A DNA stretch of 64,000 nt from Planctomycetia bacterium. GTDB taxonomy: Bacteria > Planctomycetota > Phycisphaerae > UBA1845 > Fen-1342. Every line of letters begins with the position of its first letter. Within the stretch, counting starts at the first letter, position 1. The position numbers were made by a program, and so were the translations under genes. The notes beneath the pieces are model-generated. The model had not been told where the DNA came from, made no database searches, and saw only the letters and a program-made list of their open reading frames with translations. Below, in pieces: positions 1-7,799 of the stretch. The stretch is from NCBI GenBank assembly GCA_015709575.1, contig CP054190.1, positions 2,478,616 through 2,542,615 on the forward strand. Direction: 5' to 3'.

Positions 1-1
1 G

Positions 2-817
2 AGCAGCGACGACAGCGGCGCATTTGAGTTCACGCCGATGGTCCGCACGGCCACGCTGACGGCGGAGCAGGAGCGATTCCTGTTCCTGCGATTCAACTAT
101 TGCCGGTTCCGCGTGAAGGCGGTCGTGAAGCGCTTCGAGGGCGAGCGGCTGACCGTTGAGGCCGCCCGCGAGATCCTGACGTGGAGCCAGCGCGCCCTGG
201 AGACGCGCAACCACATCGCCAACGCCAATATCCCGCTGGTGCTGGCGATGGCACGGCGGACGCGCGTGATCGGCGTCGACCTGGCCGACGTCATCAGCGA
301 AGGGAACATGGCCCTGCTACGGGCCGTGGACAAGTTTGACTGCATGCGCGGGTTCAAGTTCAGCACGTACGGCTGCCGGGCGATTCTCAAGAGCTTCGCC
401 CGCGCTTCCGGACGAGCGGCCCGCGACCGCGGCGTGTTCCCGGTCGAGTATGACCCGTCGCTCGAAAAGAGCGACCACACTGAACGGGTGCGGGAGGATA
501 TCGCCGATGACTACGCCGCGGAGCTGCGGTCGATCCTGGAGCAGAACCTGGCCGATCTGAACGACGTGGAGCGGCGGGTGCTGGCGGCACGGTTCGGGAT
601 GGATGAGCGGCCGGAGACCGAACCCCTGGAGGGCATCCGGACACTGGCCGAGGTCGGCAACCTGATCGGCGTGACGAAGGAGCGGGTACGCCAGATTCAG
701 AATCGCGCGGTGGTGAAGCTGCGCGACGTGCTGGAGTGCCGGATGCTGGGCCTGCCGTTACCCGACGACGAGCAGAAGGAAGCTGCCGGCTCCGGCGACT
801 TTGAATTGACCCGCTGA
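2..817 (+). CDS. RNA polymerase sigma-70 family factor, 5' partial
   Basis: Sigma factor that directs RNA polymerase to promoters. The frame is open to the left edge of the window, so the gene is truncated at its 5' end; the first internal ATG is at 38, but coding-like sequence precedes it. Region 2 is clear (NIPLVLAMARRTR, then DLADVISEGNMALLRAVDKF and FKFSTYGCRAI), followed by a short linker and a region 4 helix-turn-helix (NDVERRVLAARFGM ... TLAEVGNLIGVTKERVRQIQ ... AVVKLRD). No region 1.1 is visible in the available part. Presence of regions 2, 3-like and 4 with the RVRQIQ motif fits a group 2/3 or primary-like factor rather than an ECF sigma. Its regulon cannot be told from the sequence. 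A good intrinsic terminator follows. Confidence 0.9.
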   Translation, partial: SSDDSGAFEFTPMVRTATLTAEQERFLFLRFNYCRFRVKAVVKRFEGERLTVEAAREILTWSQRALETRNHIANANIPLVLAMARRTRVIGVDLADVISEGNMALLRAVDKFDCMRGFKFSTYGCRAILKSFARASGRAARDRGVFPVEYDPSLEKSDHTERVREDIADDYAAELRSILEQNLADLNDVERRVLAARFGMDERPETEPLEGIRTLAEVGNLIGVTKERVRQIQNRAVVKLRDVLECRMLGLPLPDDEQKEAAGSGDFELTR

Positions 818-870
818 AACGGAATCGCTTCCGGCGCGGCGACCACGAAGAATGCTGCCTCTCACTGGTG

Positions 871-915
871 CGGTCCGGTGCGGCCTGAAAGGGTCGCGCC
901 GGGCCGTTTCATTTT
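871..915 (+). terminator. Intrinsic terminator after the sigma factor gene
   Basis: A 12-bp stem (871-882 with 895-906, ten Watson-Crick and two G-U pairs) closes a 12-base loop and is followed directly by TTTCATTTT at 907-915. This is a Rho-independent terminator about 55 bases after the sigma factor stop. It separates that gene from the convergent fab operon. Confidence 0.65.
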
Positions 916-1027
916 GGGCGTAGGGGGAAAGCCGTGATTGAGGGCGTCGGTCCCCTGCTTCGCGGGAGTGGCGGCGCACGACCGCAATTTGGCCGTTCAC
1001 GGCGGCGACGCCCCGACATACGCGAGA

Positions 1028-1052
1028 CGGCGGCTGAAGCGCCCGGCCGCCG
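1028..1052 (-). terminator. Hairpin after fabG
   Basis: A perfect 7-bp inverted repeat (CGGCGGC / GCCGCCG, 11-base loop) lies immediately downstream of the fabG stop codon on the minus strand. It has no U-tract. It may be a weak terminator or a 3' stabilising hairpin of the lipid operon. Confidence 0.4.
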
Positions 1053-1053
1053 C

Positions 1054-1794
1054 TTACATATTCAGGCCGCCGTCCACGACGAGCGTCTGACCGGTCATGT
1101 ATGCGGCGCCAGGACCGGCGAGGAAGAGCACGGCGTCGGCGATCTCGCGAGCCGCCCCGAAACGCTGCATGGGGATCAGCTCACGGTAGTGGTCGCGCAC
1201 CTTCTCGGGCAGCACGTCGGTCATGTCGGTCTCGATGAAACCGGGGGCGACGGCGTTGACGGTGATGCCGCGCTTGGCGACTTCCTTGGCGAAGGATTTT
1301 GTCATGCCGATCAGCCCGGCCTTGGCGGCGGCGTAATTGGCCTGGCCCGCGTTGCCGGCGATCCCGCTGATGCTGGCGATATTTACGACACGCCCGCGCC
1401 GGGCGCGGATCATCGGGCGCGAGCAAGCCCGCATCAGGAAAAACGCGCCGCGCAGGTTCGTGTTCAACACTTCGTCAAATTGCGGCGTTTCCATACTCAT
1501 CAGCAGGCCGTCGCGCGTGATGCCGGCGTTATTCACGAGGATGTCGATCCGCTCGTGCCGCGCGACAACCTCGGCGACGAGCTGTTCGACCCGCGCCTCA
1601 TCCGTCACGTCCAGCGCAGCGGGGTGAACGCGTCCCTCCAGGCCGGATTCCTCGGCCAGCCAGCCGCTGACGGCGTCCGTGCTGCGGGCGGCGGCGACGA
1701 CCGTCGCGCCGGCGCGGGCGAGGGATGCACAGATCGCACGACCGATGCCGCGCGATCCGCCGCTGACCAATGCGACCTGACCTTCGAGTTGCAT
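1054..1794 (-). CDS. fabG: 3-oxoacyl-ACP reductase FabG
   Basis: NADPH-dependent reduction of 3-oxoacyl-ACP to 3-hydroxyacyl-ACP in type II fatty acid elongation; cytoplasmic. It is a short-chain dehydrogenase of 246 residues, the normal FabG length. Visible motifs are the Rossmann nucleotide site SGGSRGIG (11-18), the structural NNAG (88-91) and the catalytic Ser141, Tyr154 and Lys158 (YAAAK). The PG motif after the active site (APGFIETDMT) and the C-terminal VDGGLNM ending are typical. It is the last gene of rpmF-plsX-fabH-fabD-fabG; the family's usual next gene, acpP, is not found in the 230 bases downstream. Family assignment is very secure; the specific FabG role rests on operon context. 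Confidence 0.96.
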   Translation of the reverse strand: MQLEGQVALVSGGSRGIGRAICASLARAGATVVAAARSTDAVSGWLAEESGLEGRVHPAALDVTDEARVEQLVAEVVARHERIDILVNNAGITRDGLLMSMETPQFDEVLNTNLRGAFFLMRACSRPMIRARRGRVVNIASISGIAGNAGQANYAAAKAGLIGMTKSFAKEVAKRGITVNAVAPGFIETDMTDVLPEKVRDHYRELIPMQRFGAAREIADAVLFLAGPGAAYMTGQTLVVDGGLNM

Positions 1795-1840
1795 GAGACG
1801 CCTCCTGCGATGGGGCCGCCGCGGTGCGGCGCGGGACGGG

Positions 1841-2764
1841 TCAGGCGGAAAGGTCCGCCAACGTGCTGATGTTCACGGCCTTTGCGGCACGATTGATCTT
1901 CCGCATCATTCCGGAGAGATGTCGGTTCGGGCCGATCTCCCGGAACTCGTCGCAGCCGTCCGCGATCAGACGCTCAACGCACGCCTGCCAGCGAACCGGA
2001 TTGAAGACCTGCCGGAATAGCGACTCGCGGATGGACGCCGCGTCGCCATGATACCCGGCGTCGACGTTGGCGATCACGCGAATGCGCGGTGGACGAATTC
2101 TGGCGGCATCCAGCGTCTTTCGGAGCGAGTCGGCGGCCGGACGCATCAATTCGCTGTGAAACGCGCCGGCGACCTTCAGCGTGACGTGCTTGCCGCCGGC
2201 GGCCTCGATCTCGGCGGGGGCGGCCTCGCAGGCGGCGCGATCGCCGCTGATGACGATCTGCCCGGGCGTATTGAAATTGGCGGGCGAAATGCGCCCGAAG
2301 CGGGCGAGCCGCTCGCAGACCCCGAGCACGGCCGCCTCATCCAGCCCCAGCACCGTCACCATCCCACCCGGCTGAGCCTCGGCGGCGGCTTGCATCAGTC
2401 GGCCGCGCTCGTGCACCAGGCGCAAGGCATCCTCAAACTCAATCGCGCCGGCCAGGTGCAGGGCCGTGTACTCGCCGAGGGAGAGCCCGCCCATCGCGAC
2501 AAAATCGTCGCTGCGAATGCGACCGGCGGCGATTGCGGCGTGATAGATCGCCACACTGGTCGTGAAGATCGCCGGTTGCTGAACATCCGTCGCCCCAAGG
2601 CGCTCCTCCGGCCCGTCGAAGCACATCACCGAGAGCGGGATTCCCAGCATCGCATCGGCGCGGGCGAAGACCTCTCGCGCGCAAGCGTGCTGCTCGGCGA
2701 TGTCGCGCCCCATGCCGACGAGCTGGGCGCCCTGCCCTGGAAATATCGCTGCCGCCTTTGTCAC
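1841..2764 (-). CDS. fabD: Malonyl-CoA:ACP transacylase FabD
   Basis: Transfers malonyl from CoA to acyl carrier protein, supplying the two-carbon donor for fatty acid elongation. It has 307 residues, as usual for FabD. The oxyanion-hole loop FPGQGAQ is at residues 8-14, the nucleophile Ser95 lies in GLSLGEYTAL, and the catalytic His203 is in GAFHSELM. The nucleophile elbow reads GLSLG where E. coli FabD and most relatives have GHSLG, so the residue before the serine is Leu, not His. The gene follows fabH by 3 bases and precedes fabG by 46 bases. All catalytic residues are present, so it should be active. Confidence 0.96.
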   Translation of the reverse strand: MTKAAAIFPGQGAQLVGMGRDIAEQHACAREVFARADAMLGIPLSVMCFDGPEERLGATDVQQPAIFTTSVAIYHAAIAAGRIRSDDFVAMGGLSLGEYTALHLAGAIEFEDALRLVHERGRLMQAAAEAQPGGMVTVLGLDEAAVLGVCERLARFGRISPANFNTPGQIVISGDRAACEAAPAEIEAAGGKHVTLKVAGAFHSELMRPAADSLRKTLDAARIRPPRIRVIANVDAGYHGDAASIRESLFRQVFNPVRWQACVERLIADGCDEFREIGPNRHLSGMMRKINRAAKAVNISTLADLSA

Positions 2765-2767
2765 GCC

Positions 2768-3760
2768 TTAGACCCTCAGCAGCGCGGAACCCCACGTCAG
2801 CCCCGCGCCGATGGCGATCAGCAGCACCAGGTCGCCCGGACGCATCCGGCCCGTCGAGCGCGCTTCGTGCAGCGCCAGCGGGACGGAAGCCGCGGAGGTG
2901 TTACCGAAACGCTGGATGTTGATGACGACCCGCTCCTCGCTCAGCCCCATCTTTTCCATGGCGGACTCGATGATCCGCAGGTTCGATTGATGGGGGATGA
3001 GAAGCTGCACGTCGTCGCTGGTGACGCCCGCGTCGGCGAGCGTTTCCGAGATCAGCTCCTGGATGTGCGTCACTGCGAACTTATAGACCTCGCGGCCGCG
3101 CATGCGCATGTAATGCAGGCGCTCGCTGACGGTGCGCACGCTGGAGGGCTCCTTCGAGCCGCCCGCGGGTACCCAGATCAGGTCGCTGCGCCCACCGTCG
3201 GCGCCAAGCCGTGCCGCAATGAGCCGCCGCCCCGGATCTGTGGCACGGCGAATCACGGCCGCACCGGCGCCATCGCCGAACAGCACCGCCGTTGTGCGGT
3301 CCTCCATGTCCGTGATGCGGGTAAGGCATTCCGCGCCGATCAGTAGAACGTTCTTCGCAAGACCGGTCGTCAAGAACTGCGACGCCGTCACCAGCCCGTA
3401 CAGAAAACCCGAACAGGCGGCTGCGACATCGAACGACGGCACGCAGCGGCAGCCGATCCGCGCTTGAAGCTCGCAGGAAAGGGCCGGCAGCATGTGATCG
3501 GGAGTGATCGTCGCGCAGATGATCAGGTCCACGTCCGCCGGGGTGATGCCGGCGTTGTCGAGCGCGCTGCGGGCGGCTGCGGCGGCAAAATCGAGCGTAC
3601 TTTGCTCCGGGGCGGCCATGCGCCGCTCGCGGATCCCGGTACGCTGAACAATCCATTCGTCGCTGGTGTCGAGCCGCTTCGCAAAGTCCGCGTTGGTGAC
3701 GATGCGGTCGGGAATGCTCATGCCCGTGCCGGCGATTTCAACCGGCCAGTCGAGCTTCAT
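2768..3760 (-). CDS. fabH: 3-oxoacyl-ACP synthase III FabH
   Basis: Condenses acetyl-CoA (or a short-chain acyl-CoA) with malonyl-ACP to start fatty acid synthesis. It is 330 residues long, the family norm. The Cys-His-Asn triad is complete: Cys116 in AAACSGF, His257 in IPHQSN and Asn287 in FGNTSAAS. The N-terminal GTGMSIPDRIVTN and the TSDEWIVQRTGIRER segment are hallmark FabH sequences. Its start overlaps the plsX stop by four bases (ATGA), implying translational coupling. Starter-unit preference (acetyl or branched) cannot be read from the sequence. Confidence 0.97.
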   Translation of the reverse strand: MKLDWPVEIAGTGMSIPDRIVTNADFAKRLDTSDEWIVQRTGIRERRMAAPEQSTLDFAAAAARSALDNAGITPADVDLIICATITPDHMLPALSCELQARIGCRCVPSFDVAAACSGFLYGLVTASQFLTTGLAKNVLLIGAECLTRITDMEDRTTAVLFGDGAGAAVIRRATDPGRRLIAARLGADGGRSDLIWVPAGGSKEPSSVRTVSERLHYMRMRGREVYKFAVTHIQELISETLADAGVTSDDVQLLIPHQSNLRIIESAMEKMGLSEERVVINIQRFGNTSAASVPLALHEARSTGRMRPGDLVLLIAIGAGLTWGSALLRV

Positions 3761-4764
3761 GCGGCATCCCCGGGAACCGGCGCGAGCTGGTCGCCGATGA
3801 CGCGGTTCAGGTTGATGGCGAGCTGCTCATGCGCCACGCGGACGGCGTTGAAGATAGCGCGGCGGTCGCTGCGGCCATGGCAGATGATCGCAACGGAATT
3901 GAGTCCCAGCAGCGGTGCGCCGCCGTACTCGGCGAAATCATGGCGACGCCAGATCTTGTCCACGATCGGCTCGAACTGGCGCGTGAGGGCGGGGCTTTCC
4001 TCCTCGATTTCGCGGATGATCGTCTTGAATAACCCCTCCGCCATGCCCTCGGTCAGCTTCAGGACAACGTTCCCCACAAAACCGTCGCAGATGAACACGT
4101 CGCATTGGCCGGCAAAGAGATCCCTTCCCTCCATGTTGCCGACAAATCGGAGCGATTCATCACGCTTGATCAGCCCTCGCGCTTCTTTGATCAGCGCGTT
4201 GCCCTTCACATCCTCCTCGCCGATCGAAACGATGCCGACCCGCGGCTCGGCGATCTTGAGGATGGAGCGCGAGTAGCAGGCGCACATCCGCGCGTATTCG
4301 TGCAAATGATGCGGTTTTGGCGCGAGATTCGCCCCTACGTCGCAGATCACCACCGGGCCGTGAAAGGTCGGCATGACCACCGCGATGCCCGGGCGCGAGA
4401 CGCCCGGAATCGCGCCGATCCGCACCTGGCAGGCCCCGGCGAACGCGCCGGTGTTGCCGGCTGAGATAATCGCGTCCACCTCGCACTTGCCGGCGTCGGC
4501 CGCCATGCGCCCGATGGTGGAGTCCCGCTTGGCGCGTAACGCCTCCATGGCGGGTTCGTGCATGTCTATTGTCTGGGTGCAGTGACGAATGCGGATACGG
4601 GGGTCGCTCAACTCCGCCGCGCGGCATTCGGACTCGATCAGCTCCTGCGGGCCGTACAGCACCAATTCGTCCTGCGGGCCGAGATATCGCAACCCCTGCG
4701 CAGCGCCGAGAATGATCTCGCGCGGCGCGTGGTCCCCGCCCATGGCGTCCACGCCGATCCGCAT
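3757..4764 (-). CDS. plsX: Phosphate acyltransferase PlsX
   Basis: Converts acyl-ACP plus phosphate to acyl-phosphate, the donor used by PlsY to acylate glycerol-3-phosphate; a peripheral membrane enzyme at the start of phospholipid synthesis. The protein has 335 residues, typical for PlsX, and begins with the family signature MRIGVDAMGGDHAPREII. Also visible are SAGNTGAFAGA, DVGANLAPKPHHL and DVFICDGFVGNVVLKLTEG. It lies 4 bases after rpmF and overlaps fabH by four bases. The order rpmF-plsX-fabH-fabD-fabG is widely conserved and couples membrane lipid synthesis with a ribosomal protein gene. Confidence 0.97.
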   Translation of the reverse strand: MRIGVDAMGGDHAPREIILGAAQGLRYLGPQDELVLYGPQELIESECRAAELSDPRIRIRHCTQTIDMHEPAMEALRAKRDSTIGRMAADAGKCEVDAIISAGNTGAFAGACQVRIGAIPGVSRPGIAVVMPTFHGPVVICDVGANLAPKPHHLHEYARMCACYSRSILKIAEPRVGIVSIGEEDVKGNALIKEARGLIKRDESLRFVGNMEGRDLFAGQCDVFICDGFVGNVVLKLTEGMAEGLFKTIIREIEEESPALTRQFEPIVDKIWRRHDFAEYGGAPLLGLNSVAIICHGRSDRRAIFNAVRVAHEQLAINLNRVIGDQLAPVPGDAA

Positions 4765-4768
4765 GGGT

Positions 4769-4954
4769 TCAGGACTCCTGGGTACCCGCCGCGATGGACG
4801 TATGCGAGTTCACGTAACCACAGTTCTCGCAGGCGCGATGCGGTCGGCGGGCCTGTCCGCACTGCGGACAATCCGCAATCCCCGGCGGGCGCTTGGCATG
4901 GTGCGAACGCCGCGTCCGCTTGCGCATCTTGCTCTTTTTTGTGACCGGAAGCAT
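4769..4954 (-). CDS. rpmF: Large ribosomal subunit protein bL32
   Basis: Small zinc-ribbon protein of the 50S subunit, 61 residues. The start MLPVTKKSKMRKRTRRSHHA matches the conserved bL32 N-terminus. The two zinc-binding pairs are present as CPQCG (about residue 29) and CENCG (about 43). On the minus strand a GGAG sequence sits about six bases before the ATG. It heads the lipid operon. The usual upstream partner DUF177 (YceD) is not recognisable; instead panC diverges from the opposite strand. Confidence 0.93.
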   Translation of the reverse strand: MLPVTKKSKMRKRTRRSHHAKRPPGIADCPQCGQARRPHRACENCGYVNSHTSIAAGTQES

Positions 4955-5118
4955 GGCACTCCATCCGCTCTAGCCGGCGGCACACCCTCCCCGAAACGCC
5001 CGGCGCTACGCCGGCCGCGGTCAGGCGCACGCCGAACGGGAAACGGTACGACTTCGTGCCGCAGGTGTCAAGCCAGCCCCCCCCCGGACGCTGGCGGCGA
5101 CGGCGGAACCTCGTTGAA

Positions 5119-6033
5119 ATGTCGCGGATGATCCGAGCGGAGACAATTCGCAAGGTCCGAGAAGTGGTCGCGCACGCCCGTGCGGCCGGCCGACTGATTT
5201 CATTTGTCCCCACCATGGGAGCGCTTCACGCGGGGCATGCGGCGCTGCTAGGCGCCGCGCGGGCCGACGGGGCATTCACGGTGGTGAGCATCTTCGTCAA
5301 CCCGACCCAGTTCGGACCCAGTGAGGATTTCGCCAGCTATCCGCGCGACGCGGAGGGCGATCTTCGGCTGTGCAAGCAGCACGGCGTGGACCTGGTCTTT
5401 TTGCCATCGGCCACGGAGATGTATCCGCACGCGCCGCTGACAAGCGTCAGCGTGGATCGATTGACCCGACATCTCTGCGGACCGCATCGACCGGGACATT
5501 TCGCCGGCGTGGCGACAGTGGTTCTGAAGCTGCTGAACATCGTCACCCCGGATGTCGCCTGTTTTGGACAGAAGGACGCGCAGCAGCTTGCCGTCGTGCG
5601 CAGAATGGTCGCGGACCTCGATCTGCCGGTGCGAATCGCGGGGGTACCGACGGTTCGCGAGGCGGACGGCCTGGCGATGAGCAGCCGCAACCGGCGACTG
5701 TCGGCGGTGGATCGTGAACAGGCGCTGTGCCTGGTGCGAGCATTGCGGGAGGCGGAGCGAATGGCACGGGACGGCGTGCGGGAGGTCGCGGACATCGAGG
5801 CGCGGATGCGCGAGGTGGTGCGAGCGGCCGGTCCGAGTACGATTGACTATGTGAGCGTGGTCGATTGCGATGAGTTGCAGCCGATCGACCGGATTCACGG
5901 GCCTGCGCTGGCCGCGCTGGCAGTGCGAATCGGCGCGACGCGCTTGATCGACAACCTCGTCATCGGCCCGCCGCCGGATCCGCCGGCGGCTACGGGCACG
6001 AGACCGACGCGAACAGACCGGGAGCCTTCCTGA
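5119..6033 (+). CDS. panC: Pantothenate synthetase PanC
   Basis: ATP-dependent condensation of pantoate with beta-alanine to pantothenate, the precursor of CoA and of the ACP prosthetic group. The HIGH-type nucleotide motif is PTMGALHAGH (residues 31-40), followed by the hallmark SIFVNPTQFGPSEDF, the FGQKDAQQ segment and the second nucleotide motif GLAMSSRNRRLS. From the ATG at 5119 the protein has 304 residues; a GC-rich in-frame extension back to 5056 carries no family similarity, and an ATG at 5128 is an alternative start. The C-terminus after RLIDNLVI carries a Pro/Thr-rich tail of about 25 residues. The stop overlaps the lgt start. Confidence 0.95.
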   Translation: MSRMIRAETIRKVREVVAHARAAGRLISFVPTMGALHAGHAALLGAARADGAFTVVSIFVNPTQFGPSEDFASYPRDAEGDLRLCKQHGVDLVFLPSATEMYPHAPLTSVSVDRLTRHLCGPHRPGHFAGVATVVLKLLNIVTPDVACFGQKDAQQLAVVRRMVADLDLPVRIAGVPTVREADGLAMSSRNRRLSAVDREQALCLVRALREAERMARDGVREVADIEARMREVVRAAGPSTIDYVSVVDCDELQPIDRIHGPALAALAVRIGATRLIDNLVIGPPPDPPAATGTRPTRTDREPS

Positions 6034-7271
6034 TGATGCCGGTGGTGTTTCGGATTCCGGGGATCAACTGGGACGTCCCGGGCTACGGCCTGATGCTGAT
6101 GATCGCCTTCCTCGCGGCGATTCATTGGGCAGCGCGACGGGCGTCGCGCAGCGGCGGCAATCCGGACGTGATCCTGAACTGCGGGTTCGTGGCGCTGATC
6201 AGCGGCGTGGTCGGCGGGCGGATGTTTTACGTGCTGCACAACTGGGAGCAGTTCGGCGGTCGCGGCGGAGTGCTGGACGTGGCCTGGGGGATTCTCGACG
6301 TGACCCGCGGCGGGCTGGAATACTACGGCGGCTTTCTCGCCGCGACGGTGTGCATCTCGTTGTGGCTGCTGCTGGTGGAGCGCGTGTCGTGGCGGTGGTA
6401 CATGGACATCGCCGCGCCGTCCGGGGCGGTGGGACTGGCGTTCGGGCGGGTGGGCTGCCTGCTGAACGGCTGCTGCTTCGGTGCGCCGACGGCGCTGCCG
6501 GTGGGAATGACCTTTCCGTTCGGAAGTCCGGCGCAGATCCAGTACTGGGAGGAGGCCGCGCCGGGCAACGAGGTGCCGCTGGAGTTGCTGTACGCCACGC
6601 CGCGGTCGTACAAGCTGGACGGTGTGCCATTCGAACTGCCGGGATTAATGGCAAATGCGGCCATCGGCATCCCGATCTCGCGCGAGAGCCTCGCGGCGCC
6701 GGACGCGGCCATCGCCGCGGCAGAGGAGCGAGAGCGCGTTGCGCGCGCCGGGCTGCGAAAGGCCCAGGCTGACCTCGCAGCGGCCGACACGCCGGAGTCG
6801 CGCGCCGCGCTTCAGAAAGCGCGTCGCGAACTGGCGGCGGCCGCCGAGAAATTCGCCGACATCCGCCGGCCGATGCGCGAGCACGGGCTGGCAGCGCCCG
6901 TGCTGAAGGAAATGGCGGCCCGCCACCGATCGGTGCCCGTGCATCCGACGCAGGCGTATTCCGTGGTGATGGCGTTCATCGTGGCCGGGCTGCTCAGTGC
7001 GCTCTATTGGCGCAGGACGCGGGATGGGCAGGTGCTCTGCGCCTTGTTCATCCTTGAACCGACCAGCCGGTTTGTGCTGGAGATGATCCGCACGGACAAC
7101 CCGATCGACATGTTCGGAATCTTTACGATTTCGCAGTTTCTCTCGCTGTGCATGGTGGCGGCAGCGCTCGTGGCGCTCGCGCTGCTGCGGCTGCTTCCTC
7201 CTCGATCACCCCGCGCGTCACAGTGGTCGCCGCCGCCTCCCGCCGCCGAACCACGGATCGCCAAAGCGTGA
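6033..7271 (+). CDS. lgt: Prolipoprotein diacylglyceryl transferase Lgt, with insertion
   Basis: Inner-membrane enzyme that moves diacylglycerol from phosphatidylglycerol to the lipobox cysteine of prelipoproteins. The protein is 412 residues, against roughly 260-300 for most family members. Several membrane segments are visible, plus the core signature AFGRVGCLLNGCCFG (about 136-150, with the essential Arg139 and Asn145) and the HPTQAYS motif (304-310). Between them is an extra region of about 120 residues; 220-275 is Ala/Glu/Arg-rich and looks coiled-coil. At the position of E. coli His103 the sequence is GGLEYYGG, giving Tyr. A Pro-rich tail ends the protein. Start at 6033 or the adjacent ATG at 6036. 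Lipoprotein substrates in the window (25148, 28840) agree with the role. Confidence 0.93.
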   Translation: MMPVVFRIPGINWDVPGYGLMLMIAFLAAIHWAARRASRSGGNPDVILNCGFVALISGVVGGRMFYVLHNWEQFGGRGGVLDVAWGILDVTRGGLEYYGGFLAATVCISLWLLLVERVSWRWYMDIAAPSGAVGLAFGRVGCLLNGCCFGAPTALPVGMTFPFGSPAQIQYWEEAAPGNEVPLELLYATPRSYKLDGVPFELPGLMANAAIGIPISRESLAAPDAAIAAAEERERVARAGLRKAQADLAAADTPESRAALQKARRELAAAAEKFADIRRPMREHGLAAPVLKEMAARHRSVPVHPTQAYSVVMAFIVAGLLSALYWRRTRDGQVLCALFILEPTSRFVLEMIRTDNPIDMFGIFTISQFLSLCMVAAALVALALLRLLPPRSPRASQWSPPPPAAEPRIAKA

Positions 7272-7341
7272 CGGCGTGGAAATTCGTCCAGCCGTGCTGG
7301 CCGCGCCAGGGCGGACAATCCGATAAGATATGAGCGGGGCG

Positions 7342-7366
7342 ACGGGCCGATCGGGGGCTGGCCCGT
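7342..7366 (+). other. Short inverted repeat between lgt and the DUF1844 gene
   Basis: A 7-bp perfect inverted repeat (ACGGGCC / GGCCCGT) with an 11-base loop lies 70 bases after the lgt stop and just before the GGAGG ribosome-binding site of the next gene. It could be a terminator for panC-lgt without a U-tract or a leader structure for the next gene. In GC-rich DNA this may be chance. Confidence 0.25.
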
Positions 7367-7384
7367 GCCGGAGGTTCCGCACGC

Positions 7385-7783
7385 ATGAGTGATGAACAAC
7401 GCAAGATCATCGTGGATGACGACTGGAAGGCGCAGGCCAGAAGAGAGAAGGAGCAGCTTGCGCAGGAGACGGCTAAGCGCCCGGCAGCGCGCAGCGGCGC
7501 GGTGAATCCCGGATTCGTCGAGATCGTCAATTTGCTGTTCATGCAGGCCGCGGCCGCGATGGGCATGCTGGCGGGGCACGGCGGCGAGCGAATGGAGCCG
7601 AATATCGAGGCTGCCAAGCTATTCATTGACCTGATCCAGGTGCTGGAGGAAAAGACGCGCGGCAATCTGTCCGCGGAGGAAAAGAGCATTCTGGACGAGG
7701 CTCTCTATCGCCTGCGGATGAGCTACGTATCGCTCGCATCCGCGGCCGCGGGCGGTCCGCCGCCCGGCGTCGCCCCTGCCTGA
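7385..7783 (+). CDS. DUF1844 family protein
   Basis: A 132-residue cytoplasmic protein of the DUF1844 family, whose function is unknown. The charged N-terminal half (MSDEQRKIIVDDDWKAQAR) precedes the family core: FVEIVNLLFMQAAAAMGML, then NIEAAKLFIDLIQVLEEKTRGNLSAEE and a C-terminal helix with LYRLRMSYV. GGAGG at 7370-7374 lies 10 bases before the ATG. It is the first of a run of closely spaced genes leading into the VWA-ExbB-ExbD cluster, 16 bases upstream of the next start. No function is assigned beyond the family name. Confidence 0.85.
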   Translation: MSDEQRKIIVDDDWKAQARREKEQLAQETAKRPAARSGAVNPGFVEIVNLLFMQAAAAMGMLAGHGGERMEPNIEAAKLFIDLIQVLEEKTRGNLSAEEKSILDEALYRLRMSYVSLASAAAGGPPPGVAPA

Positions 7784-7799
7784 TGCACGGAAGCGCGTG

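Noticed and set aside
5056-5118. In-frame N-terminal extension of PanC
   Set aside because: It is Pro/Arg-rich with no similarity to PanC; the enzyme N-terminus begins near 5119-5128.
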